A stretch of 36,629 bases of DNA from a candidate division WOR-3 bacterium (GTDB taxonomy: Bacteria; Hydrothermota; Hydrothermia; Hydrothermales; JAJRUZ01). A program made the translations under genes and the position numbers. The notes under the pieces are model-generated. The model had not been told where the DNA came from. It worked only from the letters and a program-made list of their open reading frames with translations, and made no database searches. Location: positions 1 to 36,629 of the forward strand of contig JBDRZP010000020.1 of NCBI GenBank assembly GCA_039804025.1. The letters run 5' to 3'. Numbering within the stretch: position 1 is the first letter of the stretch; each line of letters starts with the position of its first letter. Of the stretch, positions 8,101-14,794 are shown piece by piece.

Positions 8101-10427
8101 CCACAATTATATACATAATTACTAGCAGAATCCAATTCAGCTTCTGTTTTAGAGACCCATTTTTCCCAATCATCATTGAGGGTTTCAAATTTAGAATTAA
8201 GTGCTTCACCTTTATTAACAAGGTTTTCACCCATAAGAATAAGATTACTTACAGTTGAATTTTTGTTTTCATCGTCTCCAAGAGCTTCTCCATTTGTTTC
8301 AAAAGTTATTCCTTTTGACTCAATACTATTAGACTTGTTTAGAGTCTGTGATGCCTTAGAGTTTGGATCAGCATCATCAAAAAATGAATTTAAATAATTC
8401 TCATATTGTTCTATAATTTGCTCAAGCTGGGCACATGGTTGAGGTGTTAAACCAAGAGGGTCTTGAAGGTTCTCATCAAATACAGTCTCAAATGGTTCAG
8501 GATCTTCTGGACACTGGTTATTGATAATCAAATTTTTCAATTGGTTTATATTACCAGTAATCTGTGATTTACACATAAGAAGGTTTTCAAGAAGTTTTTG
8601 GGCAGAAGGGCTCGGAAGCTCTGGTTTTTCTGGAATAGTATCTTTTATCTTTTCACCGAATTGAGTTATTTTTTCCGGCACAGTTTTTTTGTCTCCTGGA
8701 TTATTACTGCCCTCTTTACTTCCTCCTTTTGGACCTTCAGGAACTTCTCTTGGACCTTCAGGTGTAGGTAAAGGCGGCGGAGGGGTTTCTCTCTCACATC
8801 CATATTGAGATATAAACCACAAAAATTCCCAGGATTGAATCAGTAAAGATTCTGCCTTTTGTAATAGCAATTCGGAGGGTCCAACTATAGTTTCAATTTT
8901 TTTTCTCAAACTATCACCATCTACTAAAAACTCTTTAGTATCCTTAGCAAGGTTTTCCTCTACATAAGGTTTCAAGCGTTTATAAGTTTCAAGAACCTTT
9001 TCAGCTGTTGGTGTAACTAACTTACTCTCAATATTTCTCAGACAATATGCTGAAGGCAGTATTAAGCTATCTGCTGTCCCCTTTAAAACATCAGAAACAT
9101 CTTCAACAAGTTCATTAGACATTTTGATAAGTTCATAAGAACTATCAATTAACTCCCTTGCATTATTGAGTGTATTGATTAAATAAACGACATTCTGAAT
9201 CGCAGTATCTGGATCAGAGCCCAAATTTTTAAGATCTACATCTCCAAGAATTATATCATTCCCCTCACCCCCATCAACATAGATATAAAAGTAGTCTGAT
9301 ATTGAACCATTTGAAGCATCAAAGACAACAAAATCATTACCTTCGTAAAGATTGATCTTTATTTTATCAAAATCAAAAACTGAAGTAAGAGGTGTTGTTG
9401 AAGTAGCAGGAACATAAATCTTAACCCCGGTTTTAACTGATACTGTATTAGCTCCTTTCGGACCTCCTTGTGAACTTTGAGGAAAAAGTTCCAGTCTGAT
9501 ACAATCCGATTCTTCTGTTCCATCAATCATAAGTATATTCCCCGTTTTTTGTATATTTACTTGTGAGGGATTACATTCTAACTGCACAGCTTGTATTTTT
9601 GCAAAAGGTGGAGATGGTGGCGCAGGTTTTTCTAATTCTTTTTTTTCTAATTCTGTCTCTATCTTAAACTCCCATACTTCACTTTCTCCGATAGGAAAGC
9701 CGGTTAATCTATCAAAGGCACGAATTTGCCAGACATACTTTCTATTCTCTTCAAGGGATTTTGCCGATACAGGGTAGCGAAAATTTGTTGCTGTTAAGTT
9801 CCTTTCCTCAAACCAGGGAACATTTGACCTAACTGCCTCTTCTTTAGACTGCATTTCCTTAACCTCACATATTCTTAATGTATAGGAAACTGAAGCAGTA
9901 GGAGGTAAAGGTGAGGGAGGAACCCAGGTAAATAAAGGATTTTTTTCTCTTAATACACTTTTATCAGTTGGTGATAAAAGTCTTGGTGGCGAAACCGGTT
10001 GAACTACATGGTGAATACAATCACTTCCAAGTTCTTTCTTTGTCTCCACATCTATAACATAGATGCAAATAGTATAATCTCCAGCTGGAAGCTGTCCTGT
10101 CCTTGAGATTATTTCTTCATACTCTTCAAGATAAAATCGGTCCTTTATTTCAGTAATATCATTAGCTTTTATGCGATTTATACCAGGAGAAAGTATTAAG
10201 TCATTGGAGTTTGCTCTTGCTACAAGACCTTTTTTACTTTCCTTTATTTCTCCGTGAAGATAAATTTTATATGTTCTATCAGTTGGATTAGTGAGGTCAA
10301 CCCACCATAGATCTGTTATTCTTAACTGATTTGGTGGTGGTTGATGGAGTTTTACTCCTATTTGTGCATAGACCCCTAAGGACAAAAGGGTCAGGAAGCC
10401 CCATGATATAAATTTATTTAATCCCAT
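2160..10427 (-). CDS. Giant secreted RTX-repeat / SdrD-like / LamG surface protein
   Basis: The product has 2755 residues. A signal peptide ends near GVYAQ (~22). Residues ~35-255 are an FN3-like region (YVWQIRAFD, ESEVWEFKI) resembling TANFOR-type N-termini. Residues ~275-400 hold one isolated RTX motif (DGGEGNDIIL). Residues ~430-840 are largely helical or coiled coil with a Pro/Gly-rich linker near 555-590. RTX-type calcium repeats (GGxGxDxUx) fill ~845-1400 and ~1635-2096, split by a helical insert (~1403-1630). Four prealbumin/SdrD-B-like modules follow (~2106-2500; DLNGNG and DENKNG calcium-loop motifs), then a LamG/concanavalin-like domain (~2508-2755; GWWPLDE, WHHIAVV, GYIDEVELF). The start is supported by a strong Shine-Dalgarno (GGAAGGTGG) upstream. 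I see neither a T9SS sorting domain nor a type I exporter nearby, so Sec export is inferred and the outer-membrane route is unknown. A role in adhesion, S-layer or glycan binding is likely. Confidence 0.85.
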   Translation of the reverse strand: MGLNKFISWGFLTLLSLGVYAQIGVKLHQPPPNQLRITDLWWVDLTNPTDRTYKIYLHGEIKESKKGLVARANSNDLILSPGINRIKANDITEIKDRFYLEEYEEIISRTGQLPAGDYTICIYVIDVETKKELGSDCIHHVVQPVSPPRLLSPTDKSVLREKNPLFTWVPPSPLPPTASVSYTLRICEVKEMQSKEEAVRSNVPWFEERNLTATNFRYPVSAKSLEENRKYVWQIRAFDRLTGFPIGESEVWEFKIETELEKKELEKPAPPSPPFAKIQAVQLECNPSQVNIQKTGNILMIDGTEESDCIRLELFPQSSQGGPKGANTVSVKTGVKIYVPATSTTPLTSVFDFDKIKINLYEGNDFVVFDASNGSISDYFYIYVDGGEGNDIILGDVDLKNLGSDPDTAIQNVVYLINTLNNARELIDSSYELIKMSNELVEDVSDVLKGTADSLILPSAYCLRNIESKLVTPTAEKVLETYKRLKPYVEENLAKDTKEFLVDGDSLRKKIETIVGPSELLLQKAESLLIQSWEFLWFISQYGCERETPPPPLPTPEGPREVPEGPKGGSKEGSNNPGDKKTVPEKITQFGEKIKDTIPEKPELPSPSAQKLLENLLMCKSQITGNINQLKNLIINNQCPEDPEPFETVFDENLQDPLGLTPQPCAQLEQIIEQYENYLNSFFDDADPNSKASQTLNKSNSIESKGITFETNGEALGDDENKNSTVSNLILMGENLVNKGEALNSKFETLNDDWEKWVSKTEAELDSASNYVYNCGGKLLHSAGNFEGKYENLILKQADNLLLKAKHLEDKLNQIMQQAIQLLGKNVFQNQSGPCNININTENTFKGGQGNDYIFGTADNDSLIGEGGKDLLVGKEGDDLILGGDDEDLIFGGSGADQLHGGPVSDILIGNAGNDCLFGEGGKKDTIFGIEFRLGDLFFGSSGNDRIISGDKDNDTLNELDLAWGGDNDDKIQLGDGSFFGDDTVTYFKLGNLAFGGNDKDTILTQEGIDIIFGENGNDKINTGKGYSLKFKDNNGNIVFTLPLGDLIFGGIGDDNIDADDPNSDRSFDDIDVVFGGDGNDVINVYGGDEMEIGSNNPFKVYLGNLVLGGNGNDDITALDGIDVIFGDDGDDKIKSGKGYNLEIKDNKGNKLFSLPLGDLVFGGGGNDNIDTDDPNKRGNDDIDIAFGGDGNDVIRVYSGGEMVIGSQQPFRLRLGNLVFGGNGNDDIASLSGIDVIFGEEGNDKIQTGEGSIIEIQKDFSLNLGDFIFGQKGNDILHGDKEDPGKGEDGIDLIFGGEGNDRIYGGAGGTIKVGDDFNFLFGNLLFGGPGNDFIRGDYKNWKNDEKDKEGGLDLIFGGTDNDTIQGSNGGVLAVGNIQSNLVFLALGNLLFGGPGNDRIEGANRAKAGNGLLLDQVLPDVNDLSQCIDTIGKKFMVLENKIQKFFDPSTGQFEKLEKAFLDFKKIKINDINDVQPKFQKLQNLITEVNKFVDSVNKLITIIQGTVNKANSCMNTVGIGINTGGSGELLSGLGDIGAEIISCANKLKDLVNDLHNKYQTYQQNVAKLKKITEKTEKYIGKYITRAKRYLKGLDSKSKEAKKESEKISKTTKKSVEDLNNLKNWLGDIFNRIIAFLGAADLIFAGTDNDYVQAFDGIDLIFGSKGDDNLNAKNGGIIVITIKVPPGVPAPAPLGFGNLIFGGDDKDNITSEGRILPPIIQPPLEIDLIFGNKCNDVIDAGDGFNIAFGGKNDDKIAGKNGINLLFGNSGDDSIITGGSIVDSSGKSFGLNVAFGNKGNDVISGGQDAFGIYVLFGNKGKDNINGGAGLTVAFGNQDDDKVWGGPGLSLLFGNKGSDDVKGGSGLTVAFGNKGNDKVSAGPGLALLFGNNGNDKVSGSSGICLAFGGNGHDILEAGTGANLLFGNQEDDRLRSGSGFSVLFGNNGSDVLEGSSGILFGFGNDGGDVIIGGNNLNIGFGNQGQDQFFGGNGESLFIGGRENDVIRGGSNNDLILGNDDDDYITGGAGGDLIFGNKGDDVIGSGNEGDIIFGNRGNDNIYSEDDNGNDFLFGNRGNDNLYKKQHPGDKAFGGRGNDNKYINSANVSLGLPSRGEIYGRVMLDLNGDGIGDVGHANIKVNVGTGSTWTDEDGFFRSNAFSNGTYSISQTVPSGFQQVLPSSSPISIYINKGYELHEINFVNKPLPGIMGVVFKDENKNGIQDPYEPGLQGWKIEITDLNNNPKGSGITDNYGYYYVSVSPGDYIVKEIVQSGWVSTTPNPVKVRLLPNGKLLLLPEENCPELFTQVDFGNYSRENVEAELCIIKFHDLNGNGKKDSGEPGIEGWDFDISGIGQKITGADGKICFKINAGKYTITEGVHPNWTPTTPHSQNVTINPGQQLTIYFGNKKKEEEGKICIIKFNDLNGNGQFESYPPFNETPLSGWTFNISGVGSVTTNKEGKACVNVKAGTYTITEVTQSGFTPTTPNPQTVTVQPGQTVTVTFGNKKEEKGCIPPPSGLVGWWPLDETPGNTFANDIAGAANKGSLGAGAQFSPSGGKVAGALMVSGQGPGSIRVPNHPEINVGTGDFTIDLWVKTTWKNYQYHAVLYSKSEPQNILNPYVGYTLYSLSLYATTISAAQPIKVVPNFQIAQKAGSSLSVENHTAFNSPDISDGNWHHIAVVCVVSNKKIKIFVDGNMVYQGSSDMLGKNLNNEDPVYFPNGFGIYDKRDQFTGYIDEVELFKRALTDNEIKSIYNADKYGKCK
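2930..4110 (-). repeat. Four prealbumin/SdrD-B-like modules in the giant protein
   Basis: Four modules of about 75-110 residues lie head to tail. Each begins with a calcium-binding-loop-like motif (DLNGDGIGD, DENKNGIQD, DLNGNGKKD, DLNGNGQFE), continues through a GWxxxI strand and a Gly-Tyr-type turn, and ends near TTPNPxxV. Modules 3 and 4 are most alike, and they carry the same CIIKF start. Such modules are usually stalks holding a binding domain away from the surface, which fits their position just before the LamG domain. Confidence 0.75.
4140..5525 (-). repeat. RTX block 2: 54-bp (18-residue) repeats
   Basis: This block holds about 25 units of 18 residues with a consensus LLFGNxGNDxVxGGxGLx, visible on the plus strand as a recurring TTACCAAAA-like word every 54 bases. 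The first nonapeptide of each unit keeps the RTX Asp (GNxGxD). In the central stretch the second nonapeptide has a hydrophobic residue or Ser in its place (for example GPGLALLF, GSSGICLAF). Toward the C-terminus (~4157-4450) both halves regain acidic residues. The fold expected is a calcium-stabilised beta-roll. Confidence 0.85.
6240..7895 (-). repeat. RTX block 1 with spaced calcium repeats
   Basis: The block begins with a classical RTX run (GGQGNDYIFG, GEGGKDLLVG, GGSGADQLHG), then becomes a pattern in which single RTX turns (IFGGxGNDxI) alternate with 15-30 residue insertions carrying strands such as LPLGDLIFGG. The acidic residues at the ligand positions are well kept. Its organisation differs from block 2, suggesting separate amplification histories. 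Confidence 0.8.
6732..7406 (-). repeat. Tandem ~113-residue super-repeats inside RTX block 1
   Basis: Two adjacent units begin at GIDIIFGENGND and GIDVIFGDDGDD, 339 and 336 bases long by the spacing of the Gly-Ile-Asp anchor (plus-strand positions 7398, 7059 and 6723). Each unit contains, in order, GKGY, LPLGDL, a DDPN loop, AFGGDGNDVI-like and LGNLVFGGNGNDDI-like segments. More diverged copies flank them on both sides. This is a second-level duplication above the nonapeptide repeat. Confidence 0.7.
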
Positions 10428-10677
10428 AAACGACCACCTTCCTTTATTATATAATAAAATTATATATAATAAAATTATAAAGTAATTAAAATTTATAAAG
10501 TAAATTAAAATTTAAAATAAAATAAAAATAAAATATATATTAATAAAAAAACATTTAAAGTTTTTTATTTGTTTCTTTTTCAGAAGATTTTGTTTTCTTG
10601 AATGTTCAATTAAATTATGCATTTTTTCGCTTTCACATTTACATGAATAGAAACATTTGTTTTTCCCTTATTTCTTC

Positions 10678-10707
10678 TTGAAAAATTAGAAAATTTATTT
10701 TTATTAT
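10678..10707 (+). promoter_or_regulatory. Promoter of the zinc-ribbon/mtaB operon, probably leaderless
   Basis: TTGAAA at 10678-10683 and TATTAT at 10702-10707 are separated by 18 bases. The -10 box ends only 6 bases before the ATG at 10714, so transcription should begin at or next to the start codon. There is no Shine-Dalgarno sequence, in agreement. The rest of the divergent gap 10428-10677 is low-complexity A/T; apart from the ribosome binding site of the giant gene I see no clear promoter for the minus strand. Confidence 0.6.
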
Positions 10708-10713
10708 ATAATT

Positions 10714-10896
10714 ATGGAAAAAGCAAAGTGCCCTTTGTGTGAGGCTATAATTGAGGTGCCCTTAAAAAAAATAGGATATGAATTCTCCTGTCCTGAATGT
10801 AAAGAGAGAATTGTTGTAAAACAAATAAACCCCCTTGTGCTTGACCTTGCCCTTGAAGATGATGAAGAAGAGGATATCAGATTTGAAAAAATGTAA
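10714..10896 (+). CDS. LysW-like zinc-ribbon protein without the EDWGE tail
   Basis: A 60-residue acidic protein. Two Cys pairs (CPLC at 6-9 and CPEC at ~27-30) form a zinc ribbon, followed by NPLVLDLALEDDEEED. The order and spacing match LysW/ArgW, the carrier protein that holds the growing amino acid in lysine or arginine biosynthesis via its C-terminal Glu in an EDWGE motif. Here the chain instead ends in DIRFEKM, so the known attachment residue is absent. The gene is 5 bases upstream of mtaB and surely co-transcribed with it. It could be a diverged carrier, a zinc-ribbon partner of the tRNA enzyme, or a translation-coupled small protein. Family resemblance is good; function is not established. 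Confidence 0.65.
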   Translation: MEKAKCPLCEAIIEVPLKKIGYEFSCPECKERIVVKQINPLVLDLALEDDEEEDIRFEKM

Positions 10897-10901
10897 AAAA
10901 T

Positions 10902-12116
10902 TTGAGAAAGTTTACAATTTTTACCCTCGGTTGCAGAACAAATATTGCTGAAAGTGAAAAATTAAAAGCCCTTCTTATTTCAAAGAAATTTGAATACACC
11001 CCAAATATTTACGAATCTGATTATATTTTCTTAAATACCTGCACGGTAACTCATAAGGCTGACAGAGATTCAAGAAAAATTTTAAATAGAATTAAAAAAA
11101 TAAATGAAAGGGCAAAAATTTTTATAACAGGGTGTGCCACTTATCTTTTTAAGGAAGATGAAAGAATTAGAATATTAAATTTTAATGACCTTTTAAAAGA
11201 ATTTGATGAAAAAGATGGGAACATAAATGTTTTACCCCCTGAAGAATCGGGACATGCAAGATACTTTCTTAAAATACAAGAAGGTTGTGACTATAGATGC
11301 ACTTTCTGCATAGTTCCTATGAGAAGAGGAAAATCAAGATCATACGATATTTCTACACTGTTAAAAGAAGTGCAAATTGCAGTTTCAAAAGGTTATAAAG
11401 AGATTGTTTTAACAGGAACACAGATAGGTGATTATGGAAAAGACATTGACAAAACTATTTCCTTAAGGACCTTACTTGAAAAACTACTTTCCTTAAATTT
11501 TGATTTTAGAATAAGACTATCCTCTTTACACCCTTCTCATATTTATAAAATTTATGATTTGCTTACAGAGGAAAAAATTGTTCCACACTTGCATATTCCC
11601 CTTCAAAGCGGCTCAGAAAAAGTGTTAAGGGATATGAAAAGACCCTATACCATTAAATTTTATGATAATATTTTAAATTCAATTATGAAATTAAAGAGAA
11701 GATTCAGTATTGGAACAGACCTTATTATAGGTTTTCCAACAGAAACAAAGGAAGAGTTTCTCAAAACTATAAGATACATTGAAAACTCTCCCTTTTCCTA
11801 TATTCACATTTTTTCTTATTCAAAAAGGGAAGGAACAGAGGCAGCTAAATTAAAGGAGATTGATAAAAAAGAATTGAAGGAAAGGATGGAAATAATGAAA
11901 GAAATTGATAAGAAAAAGAGGGAAAAATTTTTAAATTCTCTTTTAGGAAATATTTTAGAGCCTGTTTATGAAAAGAAAGAGGGAGATTTTTTAAAGGGTC
12001 TTTCAGAATACGGTTTTAAGGTGAAATTTAGGGGGAACGGAGTAAGAAAAGGTGAATTAGTTAAGGTCTATGTAAAAGAAATTGAAAATTTACTTCTTTC
12101 AGGATTTAAGATATAA
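10902..12116 (+). CDS. mtaB: tRNA threonylcarbamoyladenosine methylthiotransferase MtaB
   Basis: A 404-residue radical-SAM methylthiotransferase that converts t6A37 to ms2t6A37 in tRNAs reading ANN codons. The UPF0004 N-terminal domain supplies three Fe-S cysteines (TLGC ~10, NTC ~46, TGC ~77). The radical-SAM cluster motif is EGCDYRCTFC (~127-136), followed by the family signature PMRRGKSRS. The C-terminal ~60 residues correspond to a TRAM-like domain. It is slightly shorter than typical MtaB proteins (~430). The start is a TTG at 10902, 5 bases after the zinc-ribbon stop; the alternative ATG at 10891 runs directly into a stop. MiaB and RimO are possible relatives, but the RRGKSRS pattern and the length favour MtaB. 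Confidence 0.85.
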   Translation: MRKFTIFTLGCRTNIAESEKLKALLISKKFEYTPNIYESDYIFLNTCTVTHKADRDSRKILNRIKKINERAKIFITGCATYLFKEDERIRILNFNDLLKEFDEKDGNINVLPPEESGHARYFLKIQEGCDYRCTFCIVPMRRGKSRSYDISTLLKEVQIAVSKGYKEIVLTGTQIGDYGKDIDKTISLRTLLEKLLSLNFDFRIRLSSLHPSHIYKIYDLLTEEKIVPHLHIPLQSGSEKVLRDMKRPYTIKFYDNILNSIMKLKRRFSIGTDLIIGFPTETKEEFLKTIRYIENSPFSYIHIFSYSKREGTEAAKLKEIDKKELKERMEIMKEIDKKKREKFLNSLLGNILEPVYEKKEGDFLKGLSEYGFKVKFRGNGVRKGELVKVYVKEIENLLLSGFKI

Positions 12117-12118
12117 TT

Positions 12119-12415
12119 ATGAAAATTATTGAGGAAATTAAAAAAGAACTCATAAAAAGTTCAAAATCCCTTTTAAAAGATGTGATAAATTTACCTGAAA
12201 TAGAAGAAAAAAAAGAAAAAGAAGAATTTCTGATATTTGAGGAAGGAAAATCTTCCTTTACCTTTGAGATAGAAGAGACTGGAGAAAAAAGTGAAGAAAT
12301 TGAAGATATAGTAAATTTGATTAAAACGGGTCAATATGATAAGGCTATTGAAAAAATAAGGGAATTGAAATCAAGGGAAAGTTTTGGAATAGGAAGAGAG
12401 GAAATAGAAATTTAG
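12119..12415 (+). CDS. Small highly charged protein, unknown
   Basis: A 98-residue protein rich in Glu, Lys and Ile, with a predicted amphipathic helix at the N-terminus (MKIIEEIKKELIKSSK), an acidic linker, and a C-terminal helix pair (TGQYDKAIEKIRELK) that resembles half a TPR. It has no signal peptide or Cys. It starts 2 bases after mtaB ends, so it belongs to the same transcript. I do not recognise a family. Confidence 0.6.
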   Translation: MKIIEEIKKELIKSSKSLLKDVINLPEIEEKKEKEEFLIFEEGKSSFTFEIEETGEKSEEIEDIVNLIKTGQYDKAIEKIRELKSRESFGIGREEIEI

Positions 12416-12455
12416 GATCTTTTTCTACCTTTAAAAAAGTTTAATTATAGTAAAT

Positions 12456-12484
12456 TTGAAAATACAATAAAAAAAATGTATTAT
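12456..12484 (+). promoter_or_regulatory. Promoter of the T9SS cargo gene
   Basis: TTGAAA (12456-12461), 17-base spacer, TATTAT (12479-12484). The expected transcription start is near 12491, placing the leader hairpin at 12491-12509 at the very 5' end of the mRNA, followed by an AAGGAG ribosome binding site and the ATG at 12525. Confidence 0.65.
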
Positions 12485-12490
12485 AGGCAG

Positions 12491-12509
12491 ATAAGGTTCT
12501 AAGCCTTTT
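12491..12509 (+). promoter_or_regulatory. Leader hairpin element (AAGGTT-CTA-AGCCTT)
   Basis: A 6-bp stem with one G-U pair and a 3-base loop sits between the promoter and the ribosome binding site. The same element, differing by one loop base over the first 18 positions, lies in front of the TPR lipoprotein gene (27251-27269, minus strand). A weaker relative lies before the lipoprotein at 18205. Confidence 0.45.
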
Positions 12510-12524
12510 AAAAAAGGAGTTAAA

Positions 12525-13934
12525 ATGAAATTTTTTTTATTTTTTTTAACCTCAATAATAATATTGGAAGCACAGATAATAAATGAATTTCCAGTTGAGG
12601 TTTCACCGGATTCAACCTTTGCTACTTCTATTTCTCAGGACAATAATAAATTTCTTGGAATATACAGAAAAGAATTAGGGACAAGTGGTGCTTACATAAA
12701 TGGTCTATTTATATCAAAGTCAAATAATTCTCCTATAGGATCTCCATACAATTTTGGAACAACAGATTTCAATTTTTATGAATTTGATTATGCACTGCCT
12801 CAGGTTGCCTTTGATGGAAAAAACTTTCTCGTTGCATGGACACAGAGCGGTTTTGTAAAAGGTAGATTTATTTCTTCAGTTAATTTTCAGATGGGACCTG
12901 TATTTAACATAGCAAATAACTATACTATAACAGGGTTCAATACACTTCACTTCAATACATTCACCAAGAAATACTTTATGGTTCTTTATAAAATAGGAAC
13001 AAATGGTCTTGATGGGGTTTTTCTTGATACCCTTGGACAGTATTACAGTGCTCTTAATATTACAAGCATGAAGATAAGAAAAGAGTATTCAATGGCGTAT
13101 GGCAATGGCAAATATCTTATTACTTGGATTGATAGCACAGGTTCAGATTATGCAATCTATGGTCAGCTTGTAAATGAAAATGGTTCACTTTATGGCTCTA
13201 ATTTTTTAATTGATGGTTCCCCTGAGCCCAGTGATAACCCACTTTTTGTAACTTTTGATGGAACAAAATTTATAGTTCTTTTTCCAGATCAAGAAATTAG
13301 TGGATGGAAAATTTATGCAAGGTTTGTAGGATTAGATGGAACAGTCTATCCATCAAGAATTCTTGTAACATCAACAGGTCATATTGCACCTTCTGCTGCT
13401 TGTATTTCAAATTATATATTAATAACCTGGACAAGTTTTGATTCCTTGAAAGTTTTTGGAAGGTTATTTGACCTTTCCTTAAATCCTGTAACAAGTGAGT
13501 TTGCCATTTTTTCTCCAGCTGGTACCAAATTTCCTGTTGGTAATTTCACAACATTTACCAATAATAAATTTTATGTTTTTACAACAAGATGTAACTTTAC
13601 TGGTGCTTTTGTTGATGGAGATATTTACGGAGCAGAAATAATAGGTTTAAAGATTGATGAGAAAGGAAATTCCCTTTCCGATAAATTTAGTTTTTTGCCC
13701 TATTATTCAAAGAACAGAATTTCCATCAATTTTAATATTCCTTTTTCTTCAGAAACTTCAATTGAACTTTATGACCTTTCAGGAAAGAAAAATATAACTC
13801 TCTTTAAGGGCTTTTTAAAATCAGGAAACTATAAAAAGGATTTTGAAATAAATAAATTGAATTCTGGAATTTACTTTGTTATTTTTAATGCTTTAAACTC
13901 GCAAAAGAAGAGTAAAGTTTTATTAATTAAGTGA
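12525..13934 (+). CDS. T9SS-secreted protein with beta-propeller-like repeats
   Basis: The 469-residue product starts with a signal peptide (cleavage likely after LEAQ, ~17). The body consists of repeating blades of the type FDGKNFLVAWTQ, GNGKYLITWIDS, FDGTKFIVLFPD and NYILITWTS, each followed by a strand such as VKGRFIS or IYARFVG, which suggests a beta-propeller. The last ~80 residues form a type A Por sorting domain (SIELYDLSGKKNI, LNSGIYFVIF, KVLLIK). The protein should therefore be exported by Sec and then the type IX system to the surface or medium. A strong ribosome binding site (AAGGAG, 6-7 bases before ATG) and a good promoter precede it. It converges with the epimerase gene, with 4 bases between the stops. 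The specific role is unknown. Confidence 0.75.
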   Translation: MKFFLFFLTSIIILEAQIINEFPVEVSPDSTFATSISQDNNKFLGIYRKELGTSGAYINGLFISKSNNSPIGSPYNFGTTDFNFYEFDYALPQVAFDGKNFLVAWTQSGFVKGRFISSVNFQMGPVFNIANNYTITGFNTLHFNTFTKKYFMVLYKIGTNGLDGVFLDTLGQYYSALNITSMKIRKEYSMAYGNGKYLITWIDSTGSDYAIYGQLVNENGSLYGSNFLIDGSPEPSDNPLFVTFDGTKFIVLFPDQEISGWKIYARFVGLDGTVYPSRILVTSTGHIAPSAACISNYILITWTSFDSLKVFGRLFDLSLNPVTSEFAIFSPAGTKFPVGNFTTFTNNKFYVFTTRCNFTGAFVDGDIYGAEIIGLKIDEKGNSLSDKFSFLPYYSKNRISINFNIPFSSETSIELYDLSGKKNITLFKGFLKSGNYKKDFEINKLNSGIYFVIFNALNSQKKSKVLLIK

Positions 13935-13938
13935 AAAT

Positions 13939-14793
13939 TTAAAGGGTAATATTCTCTTCTTTAAAGATTATTTTTATACCCTCTTCAAAATCTGTAAATT
14001 TAATATTTAAAAATTTTTTTATTTTTTCGGAATTAAGAGCATCAGCTCCCTTTCTTTTATCCTTAAAATTTATATTAAAATTTTTCCCTGTTATTTTTTC
14101 AAATATATTTTTTATTTCAAGAACAGATTTTACTATTCCACTTCCACAGTTATAAATTCCTTCTAAACCAAGTTCCATGACTTTTAGAATATATTCTGCT
14201 GCATCATAGGAAAAGATGTATTCATATCTTGAAGAGTAATCATCGTATAACACAACTTCTTTCTTTTTTTCTCTCAAAGCTTTTAAAAAATCTGAGACAG
14301 GATTTCTCTCCATAAATGGTCCGTAAATTCTTGGAAACCTCAAGGATGTGAATTTTATATTTTTTTTAGAACTTAACACTTTTAAAAGTCCCTCAGCAGC
14401 AAATTTCATTGAACCATAAAGGGAATCATGAAAATTTGCTTCTTCCTCCTCTGGAAATAACTTATTTTCATAAACACTGGCTGAGGAAATGTAAATAAAA
14501 TGACCACTTTTTATCCTGTTTAAAATTTTCAAAGGTGTTATCACATTAACTTCAAGAGCATTTATGTAATCCCTTTCTACCTGAAATTCACCTGATACTG
14601 CTGAAAGATAAATGTAAAAATTAGCTTCAAAGTTTTTATTAAAGAAATCTTCAAAAAAATAAAATTCTTCTTTAAACCATTCCTTTTTTCTTAAGGAGAA
14701 TCCTTTTATTATAAAATCTCTTTCTTTTAACTTTTTGTATAAACTTCTTCCAAGGAGTTCTGATAAACCGAATAAAATTACAGTTTTTTTTAT
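13939..14793 (-). CDS. NAD-dependent sugar epimerase/dehydratase with a non-ATG start
   Basis: An extended SDR protein of about 284 residues. The first ATG (14544) would delete the Rossmann fold, but the open frame continues upstream to a TAA at 14803-14805 and encodes KKTVILFGLSELLGRSLY, a proper dinucleotide-binding start. No ATG, GTG or TTG exists there; the candidates are ATA at 14793 or ATT at 14802, so start usage is unusual. The nucleotide loop is G-x5-G and lacks the central Gly of GxxGxxG. Catalytic residues are present: Ser in YISSASVYE and YGSMK (YxxxK). SLRFPRIYGP and YNCGSG are typical of UDP-/dTDP-sugar epimerases. It is the last gene of the sat operon, 1 base after the preceding stop, probably translated by reinitiation. 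The substrate is unknown. Confidence 0.65.
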   Translation of the reverse strand: MKKTVILFGLSELLGRSLYKKLKERDFIIKGFSLRKKEWFKEEFYFFEDFFNKNFEANFYIYLSAVSGEFQVERDYINALEVNVITPLKILNRIKSGHFIYISSASVYENKLFPEEEEANFHDSLYGSMKFAAEGLLKVLSSKKNIKFTSLRFPRIYGPFMERNPVSDFLKALREKKKEVVLYDDYSSRYEYIFSYDAAEYILKVMELGLEGIYNCGSGIVKSVLEIKNIFEKITGKNFNINFKDKRKGADALNSEKIKKFLNIKFTDFEEGIKIIFKEENITL

Positions 14794-14794
14794 C

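Noticed and set aside
10441-10560. Low-complexity A/T tract as a replication origin or attachment site
   Set aside because: No DnaA-box clusters, direct repeats of useful length or flanking origin genes are visible; it fits an ordinary AT-rich divergent promoter region.
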